From: Roseococcus thiosulfatophilus
Lineage (GTDB): Bacteria; Pseudomonadota; Alphaproteobacteria; Acetobacterales; Acetobacteraceae
DNA length: 64,000 bases
Reading direction: 5' to 3'
Assembly (NCBI RefSeq): GCF_017311575.1
Contig: NZ_JAFFQY010000063.1
Coordinates: 1-64,000 of the forward strand
The notes beneath the pieces are model-generated. The model searched no databases. It was given only the letters and a program-made list of their open reading frames with translations, and was not told the DNA's origin. Shown piece by piece: positions 16,122-22,850 of this stretch. A program made the position numbers and the translations under genes. Position 1 is the first letter of the stretch, and every line of letters begins with the position of its first letter.

Positions 16122-16615
16122 ACGTCATGAACGTCTATGAGCCCGTGGGCGAACGCCCCAGCATGCCCATCGCCGCCGATCCGCGGCTCTCGGCCCGTGT
16201 CTCGGGCGGGACCATGTTCACCCTGCAAAAGTCGGGCGCGCGGCCCATCTCCTTCTCCGGCCGGCAGCTCGGCTTCCAGAGCAACTACCGCATGGGCACG
16301 CCGCTCTGGCACGAGCTGAACCTCTACCAGACCGAGGATGGACGCTTCGTCGCCGATATCCGCGTCTTCCAGAAGGGCGAGGGCGCGCGCGACCAGTTCC
16401 ATGTGGCCGTGGTGGACAGCCTGGACGAGGCGCTGGCCTTCTTCGAGGGCTATGACCCGCGCATGGACCTGACGGCCGGCTTCTCGCTGGACGATGCCGA
16501 CCTTTCGCCGGCCGAGCTGATCGTCCACGCCGCCAGGCTGAAATACGAGATCAACGAGACGGTGAACCAGTACAAGGCCGTGCTCTCGGCCTTCCTGCAC
16601 GAGCTGAACGGCTGA
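16118..16615 (+). CDS. WHE-motif gas-vesicle-locus protein, paralogue 3
   Basis: A 165-residue protein starting at GTG, which overlaps the previous stop (GTGA) and lies about 7 bp after GAGGAG; an in-frame ATG nine bases later is the alternative. It shows RPISFSGRQLGFQSNYR, GTPLWHELNLYQTEDG, RFVADIRVFQKGEG, SLDEALAFFEGYDPRMDL and a C-terminal helix ending LSAFLHELNG. It is closest to paralogue 1, including the helical tail. It ends the PYP-containing unit; a strong terminator follows. Confidence 0.7.
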   Translation: MNVMNVYEPVGERPSMPIAADPRLSARVSGGTMFTLQKSGARPISFSGRQLGFQSNYRMGTPLWHELNLYQTEDGRFVADIRVFQKGEGARDQFHVAVVDSLDEALAFFEGYDPRMDLTAGFSLDDADLSPAELIVHAARLKYEINETVNQYKAVLSAFLHELNG

Positions 16616-16641
16616 CGCGGTCCGCATCGCCGCGCGCCTGG

Positions 16642-16669
16642 GGGCACCGGTTCGCCGGTGCCCTTTTTT
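16642..16669 (+). terminator. Rho-independent terminator
   Basis: A perfect 9-bp stem (GGGCACCGG / CCGGTGCCC) with a TTCG tetraloop is followed by six T. It closes the unit of three WHE-family genes plus PYP and separates it from the gvpN unit. Confidence 0.92.
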
Positions 16670-16708
16670 GTGGCCGGGCTTCGGCTTCACCGGCCGTTAA
16701 GGAGCGCG

Positions 16709-16730
16709 CTGCTAGGTCTTCTGCTAGCAG
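16709..16730. promoter_or_regulatory. CTGCTAG direct repeat with palindrome CTGCTAGCAG
   Basis: CTGCTAG at 16709-16715 recurs 12 bp later as the palindrome CTGCTAGCAG at 16721-16730, in the 77-bp gap between the terminator and the AbrB-like gene. The 12-bp spacing and the position suggest an operator for the second gas vesicle unit, possibly bound by the AbrB-like protein encoded just after it. Confidence 0.4.
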
Positions 16731-16746
16731 GACAGGACGTTCCGCC

Positions 16747-17463
16747 ATGGAGCTTGGCACCCGCCGAATCAGATCCGCCGGACATGGCACCGGCAGCGTG
16801 GAGGTGACCCTCCCGACCCGGTTCCGGGAATTGGTGGGCGTGCCGCTGCGCGTGCGGCTGCGCGACGGGCTGCGGCCCGAGATCGTGCTGCAACCCGAGA
16901 TCCAGGCCGCGCATGCCGCGCTGGAGCGTCTCTGGGCCGCGCTCGCGCAGGCCACGGGGCTGGTGGCGCCGCCTCCCTTCCCCGCAGCGGATTTCGTCTT
17001 CGCCCTCTTCGCCCCCTGCGAGGATGCGCCGGAGGCCCCCTTGCGCCCCGGGATCGCCTGGTCCGACGCGCAGGTGCTTTCCGGCGCCGCGCCGCATTCG
17101 CCGGTGATCCTGGCGCGGCTGCTGCGGGCCCTCGGCGCGCGGCTCGCGTCGCCGCTGGGTGTCGCGGCGGCCCAGGCCTATGGCTTCGGCGCGGCCCTGG
17201 CCTTCGCCGCCACGGGCCAGGTCACGCGCGCCATCGAACAGCAGGAATGCGACATCGCCGGCGCTCTGCTGGGGGCCGCACCCGGCCTCGCCTTCAACGA
17301 GGCGGGCGAGGATGCCTGGGCCCCGGCCCTCTGGGCCGCGCTGGCGCCGGGCTTCGCCCGCATCACCGACACTCACCGGCAATGGACGGCGGAGCCCGCC
17401 CTGCTGGCCCGGTCGCGCGCCGCCTGGCGCCGCGGCGTCACCCTCGAACTCGGCGGAGCCTGA
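16747..17463 (+). CDS. AbrB/SpoVT-like domain protein of the gas vesicle locus
   Basis: A 238-residue protein. The first 50 residues read like an AbrB-type swapped-hairpin DNA-binding domain: GTGSVEVTLPTRFRELVGVP followed by strands RVRLRDGLRPEIVLQPE. The rest is Ala/Leu-rich and helical, without a recognised domain. It leads the second gas vesicle unit and lies 16 bp after a palindromic repeat, so a regulatory role is reasonable. The domain call rests on pattern only, and an assembly factor is an alternative. It ends just before gvpN. Confidence 0.55.
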   Translation: MELGTRRIRSAGHGTGSVEVTLPTRFRELVGVPLRVRLRDGLRPEIVLQPEIQAAHAALERLWAALAQATGLVAPPPFPAADFVFALFAPCEDAPEAPLRPGIAWSDAQVLSGAAPHSPVILARLLRALGARLASPLGVAAAQAYGFGAALAFAATGQVTRAIEQQECDIAGALLGAAPGLAFNEAGEDAWAPALWAALAPGFARITDTHRQWTAEPALLARSRAAWRRGVTLELGGA

Positions 17464-17468
17464 GCGCC

Positions 17469-18488
17469 ATGTCCCTGCGTCCTTCCCCGCTCGTCCGGCC
17501 GCGCGCCGTCATGGCCCCACCGCCGCCGCGTGATGCGCTCGAAAATGAGAGCGAGACCACGCTGCAACTGCGCGCGGGCGCGGAATTCGTCAGCACCGAC
17601 GCCACCGAGGCGCTGGTGCAGCGCAGCCTGCGCTACCTCGAAGGCGGCTATCCCGTGCATTTCCGAGGGCCGGCCGGCAGCGGCAAGACCACGCTCTCGC
17701 TGCACCTCGCCGAACGGCTGGAACGCCCCGTCGTGCTGCTGGTGGGCGATGACAGCTTCGACACGCGCCGCCTGGTGGGCGGCGAAAGCGGCACGCGCTC
17801 GCGCCGCGTCGTGGACCGGTACATCACCAGCGTGACCAAGGTGGAGAGCGAGCCCATGTGGCTCGACCGCGCGCTGACCGTCGCCTGCACCGAGGGCTGC
17901 ACGCTGGTCTATGACGAGTTCAACCGCGCGCCGCCCGCCGCCAACAACGTGTTGCTGACGGTGCTGGAAGAGCGCATGCTGGTGCTGCCCAAGGCCGGCC
18001 GCGGCGAGACCTACACGCGCGTGCATCCCGAGTTCCGCGCCATCTTCACCTCCAACCCCGTGGACCATGTGGGCGCGCACGAGGCGCAGAACGCCCTGCT
18101 CGACCGCATGGTGACGCTCGACCTCGACGGCTTCGACCGCGCGACCGAGGTGGCGGTCACCGCCGCCCGCTCCGGCCTGCCGCTGCCCGAGGCGGCGGCC
18201 ATCGTGGACATGGTGCGCGACTTCCGCCGCTCCCGCGAATACACGCAGCGCCCCACGCTGCGCGCGAGCCTGATGATCGCGCGGATGACGGCGGTGCAGG
18301 GCCTCGTCGTCAGCGCGGATGACCCGGACTTTGTGCAGCTCTGCCTCGACCTGCTGGGCAGCCGGCTTAAGCCCGGGGTGGGTGGCCAGCCCGATCCGCG
18401 CCACCGGCAGATGCTCATCAAGCTCATCGAGCATTTCTGCCCGCCCGCGACGACGCGGCGCGATGCGCGCTTCGGGGGTGTGGCATGA
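17469..18488 (+). CDS. gvpN: Gas vesicle protein GvpN (MoxR-type AAA+ ATPase)
   Basis: A 339-residue GvpN. Walker A GPAGSGKT is at residues 67-74. The GvpN block EPMWLDRALTVACTEG, Walker B CTLVYDEFNRAPP, and the sensor FTSNPVDHVGAHEAQNALLD with its HEAQ/LLDR motif follow. C-terminal arginine-rich AAA lid helices complete it. GvpN is needed for full growth of vesicles in other organisms. It starts 5 bp after the AbrB-like gene and its stop overlaps the next ATG. Confidence 0.95.
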   Translation: MSLRPSPLVRPRAVMAPPPPRDALENESETTLQLRAGAEFVSTDATEALVQRSLRYLEGGYPVHFRGPAGSGKTTLSLHLAERLERPVVLLVGDDSFDTRRLVGGESGTRSRRVVDRYITSVTKVESEPMWLDRALTVACTEGCTLVYDEFNRAPPAANNVLLTVLEERMLVLPKAGRGETYTRVHPEFRAIFTSNPVDHVGAHEAQNALLDRMVTLDLDGFDRATEVAVTAARSGLPLPEAAAIVDMVRDFRRSREYTQRPTLRASLMIARMTAVQGLVVSADDPDFVQLCLDLLGSRLKPGVGGQPDPRHRQMLIKLIEHFCPPATTRRDARFGGVA

Positions 18489-18784
18489 GGCCCCGCCCGC
18501 TGCGCGTGAACGCAAGGCGCGGCACGCGCCTCGCCCGCCATGACACGCATGAATTCCGGCTGGAGGCGGTGGCCGCGGAATTCGCGCTGAACGCGCAGCG
18601 CCGCGCGCGGCTGACCCGCCAGATCGAATTGCTGGAACGCCAGCGCGCGGGGGCCATGAGCAGCCTCGCGCAGGTGGAGGCCCGCATGGTCGTCCTGCAG
18701 CGGCGCATGCGCGGCGCGGAGGAGGCGCCGGCTGCCGTTGCGCCCGCGCCCCCGCAGCGCCCCCGCATCATCCTCGAATACTGA
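18485..18784 (+). CDS. Small basic coiled-coil protein of the gas vesicle locus
   Basis: A 99-residue protein with a strongly basic start (MRPRPLRVNARRGTRLARH) and a helical middle of coiled-coil type (RQIELLERQRAGAMSSLAQV). A Pro/Ala tail ends IILEY. ATG overlaps the gvpN stop (ATGA). It is not a recognised core Gvp; small coiled-coil proteins occur at this place in some gvp clusters, so it is probably an accessory assembly factor. Confidence 0.65.
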   Translation: MRPRPLRVNARRGTRLARHDTHEFRLEAVAAEFALNAQRRARLTRQIELLERQRAGAMSSLAQVEARMVVLQRRMRGAEEAPAAVAPAPPQRPRIILEY

Positions 18785-18798
18785 CCCGGAGCACGCCC

Positions 18799-19053
18799 AT
18801 GGACCTCACCGAGATCATCGAGCGCACCAAGCGCGACATGGCGGCCATCACGGGGCTGCCGCCCGACACGGTCAGCCGCCTCGATCCGGGCGAGCATGGC
18901 TGGACCATCGGCATCGACATGATCGAGCACAAATCCATCCCCCGCACCCAGGACCTGATCGCGAGCTTCGAGGTGCTGCTCGGCCATGACGGCAAGATCC
19001 AGCGCTGGCGCCGCACGGGCCGCTTCCACCGCGCCCAGGGCGGGGAGGGATAG
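18799..19053 (+). CDS. gvpO: Gas vesicle protein GvpO
   Basis: An 84-residue protein matching the GvpO pattern: HGWTIGIDMIEHKSIPRTQD, LIASFEVLLGHDGKIQRWRR and a final basic RFHRAQ. Family members carry the W-x-V-x-V-E, R-I-P and YEV-dGel-YxR blocks in the same order. It is essential for vesicle formation in haloarchaea. A GGAG site precedes the ATG; the next gene follows after 3 bp. Confidence 0.9.
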   Translation: MDLTEIIERTKRDMAAITGLPPDTVSRLDPGEHGWTIGIDMIEHKSIPRTQDLIASFEVLLGHDGKIQRWRRTGRFHRAQGGEG

Positions 19054-19056
19054 GCC

Positions 19057-19359
19057 ATGGCGATGCAGCATTCCGTGGCCGGCTCGGGCCTGGCCGACAT
19101 CCTGGAGCGCATCCTGGACAAGGGCATCGTGGTGGCGGGCGACATCTTGGTCAGCCTGGTGGGCGTGGAGCTGCTGACGGTGCGGCTGCGCCTCGTCATC
19201 GCCTCGGTGGACCGGGCGCTGGAAATGGGCATCCGCTGGTGGGAGGCCGATGCGGCCTTGTCGCAGGATGCCGCGAAGCTGCGCGCGGAGAACGCGGCGC
19301 TGACCGAGCGGCTGGCGCGCCTGGAAGCGGCGCTGCTGCCGGAGGGCGCGCGGCCATGA
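19057..19359 (+). CDS. gvpJ: GvpA-family protein, GvpJ type
   Basis: A 100-residue member of the GvpA/J/M/S family. The core is LADILERILDKGIVVAGDIL, then VSLVGVELLTVRLRLVIASV and ALEMGIRWWE. The AGDI, LTVRLRL and GIxWW features are those of GvpJ-type accessory proteins, whereas canonical GvpA has DAWVRVSLVGIELL and VETYLKYAE-like sequence. A C-terminal coiled extension of about 40 residues (AKLRAENAALTERLARLEAA) is present. A GGGAGGGA site precedes the ATG. It could serve as the shell protein here, since no canonical GvpA is seen. Confidence 0.85.
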   Translation: MAMQHSVAGSGLADILERILDKGIVVAGDILVSLVGVELLTVRLRLVIASVDRALEMGIRWWEADAALSQDAAKLRAENAALTERLARLEAALLPEGARP

Positions 19360-19571
19360 GGCGGCCCGTCTCGCTCTCGCGCCGGCTCAGTGAGCGCGCC
19401 CGTGGCGTCATCCGGAAGGAACCCGCGCAGGACCGGCCGCAGGTGGACGGCGACGCCCGGCCCAACGTGGTCATCGGCTATTCGGTTCGCGTGGGCCTGG
19501 GTGATGGGTCGGAGCAGCGCCACGACGCCACGCTGGAAATCCGCCTGCCGCTCGATGAGGCCGAGGCATGA
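19356..19571 (+). CDS. Small protein of the gas vesicle locus
   Basis: A 71-residue protein with a basic start (MRRPVSLSRRLSERARGVIRK) and a C-terminal strand-rich stretch (NVVIGYSVRVGLGDGSEQRH, then ATLEIRLP). Its ATG overlaps the GvpJ stop and its stop overlaps the next GvpF/L start, so it is tightly coupled. I do not recognise it. A relation to the Hsp20-like GvpH is conceivable from the strand pattern but is not supported well enough to name. Confidence 0.6.
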   Translation: MRRPVSLSRRLSERARGVIRKEPAQDRPQVDGDARPNVVIGYSVRVGLGDGSEQRHDATLEIRLPLDEAEA

Positions 19572-20323
19572 GCACGGGCCTCTACATCTACGGCATCGCG
19601 CCGGGCGCGCTCCCGGCCGAGGGGCTGGGCCCGGGCCTTGGCGGCGGCGAGGTGACGGCGCTGCAGGCCGCGGGGTTCACCGCGCTGGTGGGCGCGGCCC
19701 CGCCCGCGCCCATCGAGGCCACGCGCCGCTTCATGCTGGCCCATACCGCCGTGCTGGAACGCGCCATGCGCGCGACCGACATCCTGCCCATGCGCTTCGG
19801 CACCGTGGCCCCGGACGAGGCCGCGCTGCATCGCTGTCTTGCCGCCCATGCGCCCGCCTTCCGGGAGGCGCTGGGGGGCATCGCGGGGCATGTCGAGCTT
19901 GGTGTGAAGGCGCAGTGGCATGAGGGGCTGATCTGGCGCGAGATCGTGGAGGGCGATGCCGAACTCCGCGCCCTGCGTGACCGGCTCAAGACCCGCCCCG
20001 CGCAGGAAACCTATTACGAGCGCATCGAACTCGGTCGCCGCGTGGAGGCGGCGCTCGCCCGTCGGCGCGAGGCGGATGGCGCGGCCATCGCCGCCACCCT
20101 CGCCCCGCTGGCCGAGCGCGAGATGGAGCTTCGCAGCGTGGAGGAGGACATGATCCTCAGCCGCGCCTTCCTGGTGCGGCGCGAGGCCGAGTCCCAGTTC
20201 GACGCGGGCATGGAGGCGCTGGCCCAGCGCTTCGGCGAGCGTGTCACGTTCAAGTATGTCGGCCCCGTGCCCCCCTACAATTTCGTGACCCTGCGCGCCG
20301 ACTGGCTGAGCGAGGCGGCATGA
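19568..20323 (+). CDS. gvpF: Gas vesicle protein GvpF/GvpL (first copy)
   Basis: A 251-residue GvpF/L. It has the N-terminal GLYIYGI strand, the central DILPMRFGTVAPDE block, ELGVKAQW, YYERIELGRRVEAAL, then AFLVRREAESQFDAGMEAL and the family ending GPVPPYNFVTL. This is the most canonical of the three GvpF/L-type genes in the locus. GvpF/L proteins contact GvpA and prevent or direct its aggregation during vesicle nucleation. ATG overlaps the previous stop (ATGA), and its own stop overlaps gvpG. Confidence 0.93.
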   Translation: MSTGLYIYGIAPGALPAEGLGPGLGGGEVTALQAAGFTALVGAAPPAPIEATRRFMLAHTAVLERAMRATDILPMRFGTVAPDEAALHRCLAAHAPAFREALGGIAGHVELGVKAQWHEGLIWREIVEGDAELRALRDRLKTRPAQETYYERIELGRRVEAALARRREADGAAIAATLAPLAEREMELRSVEEDMILSRAFLVRREAESQFDAGMEALAQRFGERVTFKYVGPVPPYNFVTLRADWLSEAA

Positions 20324-20574
20324 GCATGCTCGGCACCCTGCTTGGCCTGCCCGTGATGGGCCCGCTGGGCGGCGTTTCCTGGATCGCGGGCAAGCTGCGC
20401 GAGGCGGTGCTGGCCGAGGCGCTGGACCCCGCGCGCATCGAGGCGGGGCTGCGAAAGCTCGAAAAGCGGCTCGATGCCGGCGAGATCACCGAGGAGGAAT
20501 ACGACGTGGCCGAGGCCGAGCTGCTCGTGGAACTGCGCGCCATCCGCGCCGCCCTGGCGGAGGGCGCGCCATGA
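20320..20574 (+). CDS. gvpG: Gas vesicle protein GvpG
   Basis: An 84-residue protein with the GvpG layout: a hydrophobic start LLGLPVMGPLGGVSWIAGKL, then an amphipathic helix pair LRKLEKRLDAGEITEEEYDV and LLVELRAIRAAL. The E-I-T-E-E-E-Y/F motif is characteristic. It lies between two GvpF/L-type genes with 4-bp overlaps on both sides. A second ATG two codons in is an alternative start. Confidence 0.92.
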   Translation: MSMLGTLLGLPVMGPLGGVSWIAGKLREAVLAEALDPARIEAGLRKLEKRLDAGEITEEEYDVAEAELLVELRAIRAALAEGAP

Positions 20575-21554
20575 CCCGGCAACTGACACTGCTCGGCGTG
20601 GCCGAGGCGGCCAGGGCCCCCGCGCTGGAAGCCGCCCTGGCCGCCGAGCCGGGCCCGGCCTTGCGACTGTGCCGGGTGGGCGGGCTGCTGGGCGTGGCGC
20701 AGGTCGCGGCGGGCACCGCCTTCCCGGCCGGTCGCGCCGCGATGTTCAGGCGCCTGCACGCCGTGCAGCGGCGGCTGGAGGTTGCCTGCCAGGTGGGACC
20801 CTTCCCGCCGGCGGACCCCGCCGCGGCCCAATGCCCGGCCGGTGAATTCGCGACGTTGATCGAGGCCGCCGCACGGGCCCTCGGCGCCGCGCTGGCGCGC
20901 GAGGGCGGGCGCCACCAGTGGCAGGTCACGCTGCGCTGGGCGCCGGAGGCCATCCTGACGGCGCGGCGGGACGCGGTGCGCCGCCTCGCCGCCAGTGAAC
21001 GCCCGAAGGATGTGGCCGATGCCGTGGCCGCCATCCTGGCCGAGGCGCGGGCGGAGCGCGCCGCGGCCCTGCGCGCCGCGCTGCTGCCCCTGGTGGTCGC
21101 CCTCTCGCCCGAGGATGTCTCGGGGGGCGAGGGCGAGACCTCGCTGACCATCCTCGTCCCCGCGGGGGGCGAGGCCGCCATCGAGGCCGGGCTCGGCGCC
21201 ATGCCGCCCGCGCTGACGCAGGGCATGTCCTGTGACCTGACCGGCCCGCTGCCGCCGCTCTCCTTCAGTGCCTTCCGCGTGGTGGAGGAGGAGGCCGGCC
21301 GGCTGGACGGCGCCTGGCGCTTGCTGGGCCTGCCCGCCCGCGCCGATGGAAGCGCGCTCGCGCGGCGCTGGCGGGAGGTGGCGGGCACGCTGCATCCCGA
21401 CCGTGCCGGCGGGAGTGCCACCGGCTTCGCCGCGGCCAGCGAGGCCCATCGGCTGCTGCGCGGCGCCTTGCCGGCGGATGGGCAGGGCCTTGCGCAGCAG
21501 GATCTCGCCACCCGCGCCGGGCGGCGCATCATCCTGCCGGAGCTCGCTGCATGA
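20571..21554 (+). CDS. GvpF/L-like protein fused to a C-terminal J-like domain
   Basis: A 327-residue protein. Residues 1-235 are a divergent GvpF/L-like region: a central RHQWQVTLRWAPEAILTARR and a final GPLPPLSFSAFRV that matches the GP-x-PPY-F end of the family. Residues about 246-300 then read like a J-domain: GAWRLLGLPARADGSALARR, a helix WREVAGTLHPDRAGG with HPD at 275-277, and FAAASEAHRLLRGAL. The HPD tripeptide between two helices is what recruits Hsp70/DnaK. ATGA overlaps join it to gvpG and the next gvpF/L. The fusion suggests that DnaK helps in vesicle assembly. The GvpF/L part is less certain than the J-like part. Confidence 0.78.
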   Translation: MTRQLTLLGVAEAARAPALEAALAAEPGPALRLCRVGGLLGVAQVAAGTAFPAGRAAMFRRLHAVQRRLEVACQVGPFPPADPAAAQCPAGEFATLIEAAARALGAALAREGGRHQWQVTLRWAPEAILTARRDAVRRLAASERPKDVADAVAAILAEARAERAAALRAALLPLVVALSPEDVSGGEGETSLTILVPAGGEAAIEAGLGAMPPALTQGMSCDLTGPLPPLSFSAFRVVEEEAGRLDGAWRLLGLPARADGSALARRWREVAGTLHPDRAGGSATGFAAASEAHRLLRGALPADGQGLAQQDLATRAGRRIILPELAA

Positions 21555-22306
21555 GCCTCGCCCTCTACGCCTATGCCGCCCTGCCCAGCGGGGCGGCCGC
21601 GCCCGAACAGCCGGGGCTGGAGGGGGCGGGGCCGCTTGCCCTGGTCACGGAAGGCGCCGTGGCCGCCCTGGTCAGCCCGGTGCCCGCCGCCTGGTTCGCC
21701 GAGGGCGGGCTGTCCAGCGACCCGGAATGGGTCTCCCGCCAGGCGCTGCGGCATCACGCGGTCTGCGGCGCGCTGGCGGGCATGGCGCTGCCGCTTGCCT
21801 TCGGCGCGGTGTTTTCCGCCGAGGCGCCGCTGCGGCTCTGGCTGGCCGAGCGCGCGGGCCCGCTCGCCGCCTCGCTGGCCCGCGCGCAGGGCTGCGCGGA
21901 ATGGACGCTGCTGCTGCGCGAGGATGCGCCGCGGCTGGAGGCCTGGCTCGCCGCGCACGACGCCGAACTCGCGCGGCTGAGCGGCGCGGCCGCGGCGGCC
22001 GGGCCCGGCACGCGTTTCCTGCTGGAGCGCCGGCTGGAACGCGCGCGGGAGGAGGCGCGTGCCCGCCACCTCGACGCGGCCGCGACGCGCCTCCAGGCAG
22101 AGCTGGCCGCGCACGCCCGCGCCCTCATCCCCGCCCGCACCCGCGCCGGGATGCTGGGCGTCAATGTGCTCCTGCCCGGCGCCCCGCCCCCGGCACTGGA
22201 GAACATGGCGGGCGAGCTGGACGCGACGGGTGTCTCCCTCACTCTCAGCGGCCCCTGGCCCCCCTATGCCTTCGCGCGGGAGGCGCTGGCCCATGCCCAT
22301 GGCTGA
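21551..22306 (+). CDS. gvpL: Gas vesicle protein GvpF/GvpL (second canonical copy)
   Basis: A 251-residue GvpF/L. It starts LALYAYAALPSG, has a central ALPLAFGAVFSAEAPLRLWL block, and a middle EWTLLLREDAPRLEAWL. The end, TLSGPWPPYAFAREAL, is the classic family terminus. It overlaps the J-fusion gene by 4 bp and the next GvpA-family gene by 14 bp. With the genes at 19568 and 20571 this makes three GvpF/L-type proteins, of which two are canonical. Confidence 0.9.
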   Translation: MSLALYAYAALPSGAAAPEQPGLEGAGPLALVTEGAVAALVSPVPAAWFAEGGLSSDPEWVSRQALRHHAVCGALAGMALPLAFGAVFSAEAPLRLWLAERAGPLAASLARAQGCAEWTLLLREDAPRLEAWLAAHDAELARLSGAAAAAGPGTRFLLERRLERAREEARARHLDAAATRLQAELAAHARALIPARTRAGMLGVNVLLPGAPPPALENMAGELDATGVSLTLSGPWPPYAFAREALAHAHG

Positions 22307-22505
22307 ACCGCGCGGGCTGACGCCCCAGCCGCAGGCGCTCGTGGATGTGCTGGACCGGCTGCTGGACACCGGCGTGGTGCTGGACGGGCAGCTCGTCATT
22401 TCCGTGGCGGGTGTGGACCTGGTCCATCTCGGGCTGCGGGCGCTGCTGGCCTCGGTCGAGACCGCCGCGCGCCTGGCCCAGTCTCGGCCGGACACCCGGC
22501 CATGA
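22293..22505 (+). CDS. GvpA-family protein, GvpS/GvpM type
   Basis: A 70-residue protein of the GvpA fold: QALVDVLDRLLDTGVVLDGQ, LVISVAGVDLVHLGLRALLA and SVETAARL. The GDLVIS-VAGVDL-type core is that of the accessory GvpS/GvpM group rather than GvpA. Two ATGs (22293, 22299) are possible; both lie inside the end of the preceding gvpL. Its stop overlaps gvpK (ATGA). Probable role: minor vesicle component or nucleation factor. Confidence 0.85.
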   Translation: MPMAEPRGLTPQPQALVDVLDRLLDTGVVLDGQLVISVAGVDLVHLGLRALLASVETAARLAQSRPDTRP

Positions 22506-22822
22506 TCGCCATGGCCGATGACGCCCAGCACGCCCTGGCCGCCGCCGCGGCCCCCGTGGCCATGCGGCTCGCCCTCGCCCCCGAGAACATGGAGCAGGAC
22601 CTCTCGCGCCTCGTGCTGACGCTGGTGGAATTCCTCCGGCGGCTGCTGGAGGCGCAGGCGGTGCGGCGCATGGAAGGCGGCGGGCTGGACGCCGATGAGG
22701 CGGAGCGCCTGGGCCTCGGCCTGATGCGCGCGCGCGAGGCGGTGGTGAGCCTCTGCGGCAAGCTCGGCATCGCGCCGGAAACCCTCAACCTCGATCTCGG
22801 CCCGCTCGGCCGGCTCATGTGA
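22502..22822 (+). CDS. gvpK: Gas vesicle protein GvpK
   Basis: A 106-residue protein with the GvpK core: LSRLVLTLVEFLRRLLEAQA, VRRMEGGGLDADEAERLGL, then GLMRAREAV and the ending GIAPETLNLDLGPLGRLM, which is the family signature. ATG overlaps the previous stop; an alternative ATG lies three codons in. It belongs to the accessory set needed for assembly in several organisms. Confidence 0.94.
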   Translation: MIAMADDAQHALAAAAAPVAMRLALAPENMEQDLSRLVLTLVEFLRRLLEAQAVRRMEGGGLDADEAERLGLGLMRAREAVVSLCGKLGIAPETLNLDLGPLGRLM

Positions 22823-22850
22823 TCCGCGCCCGCGCGGAAAGGAGGACATG

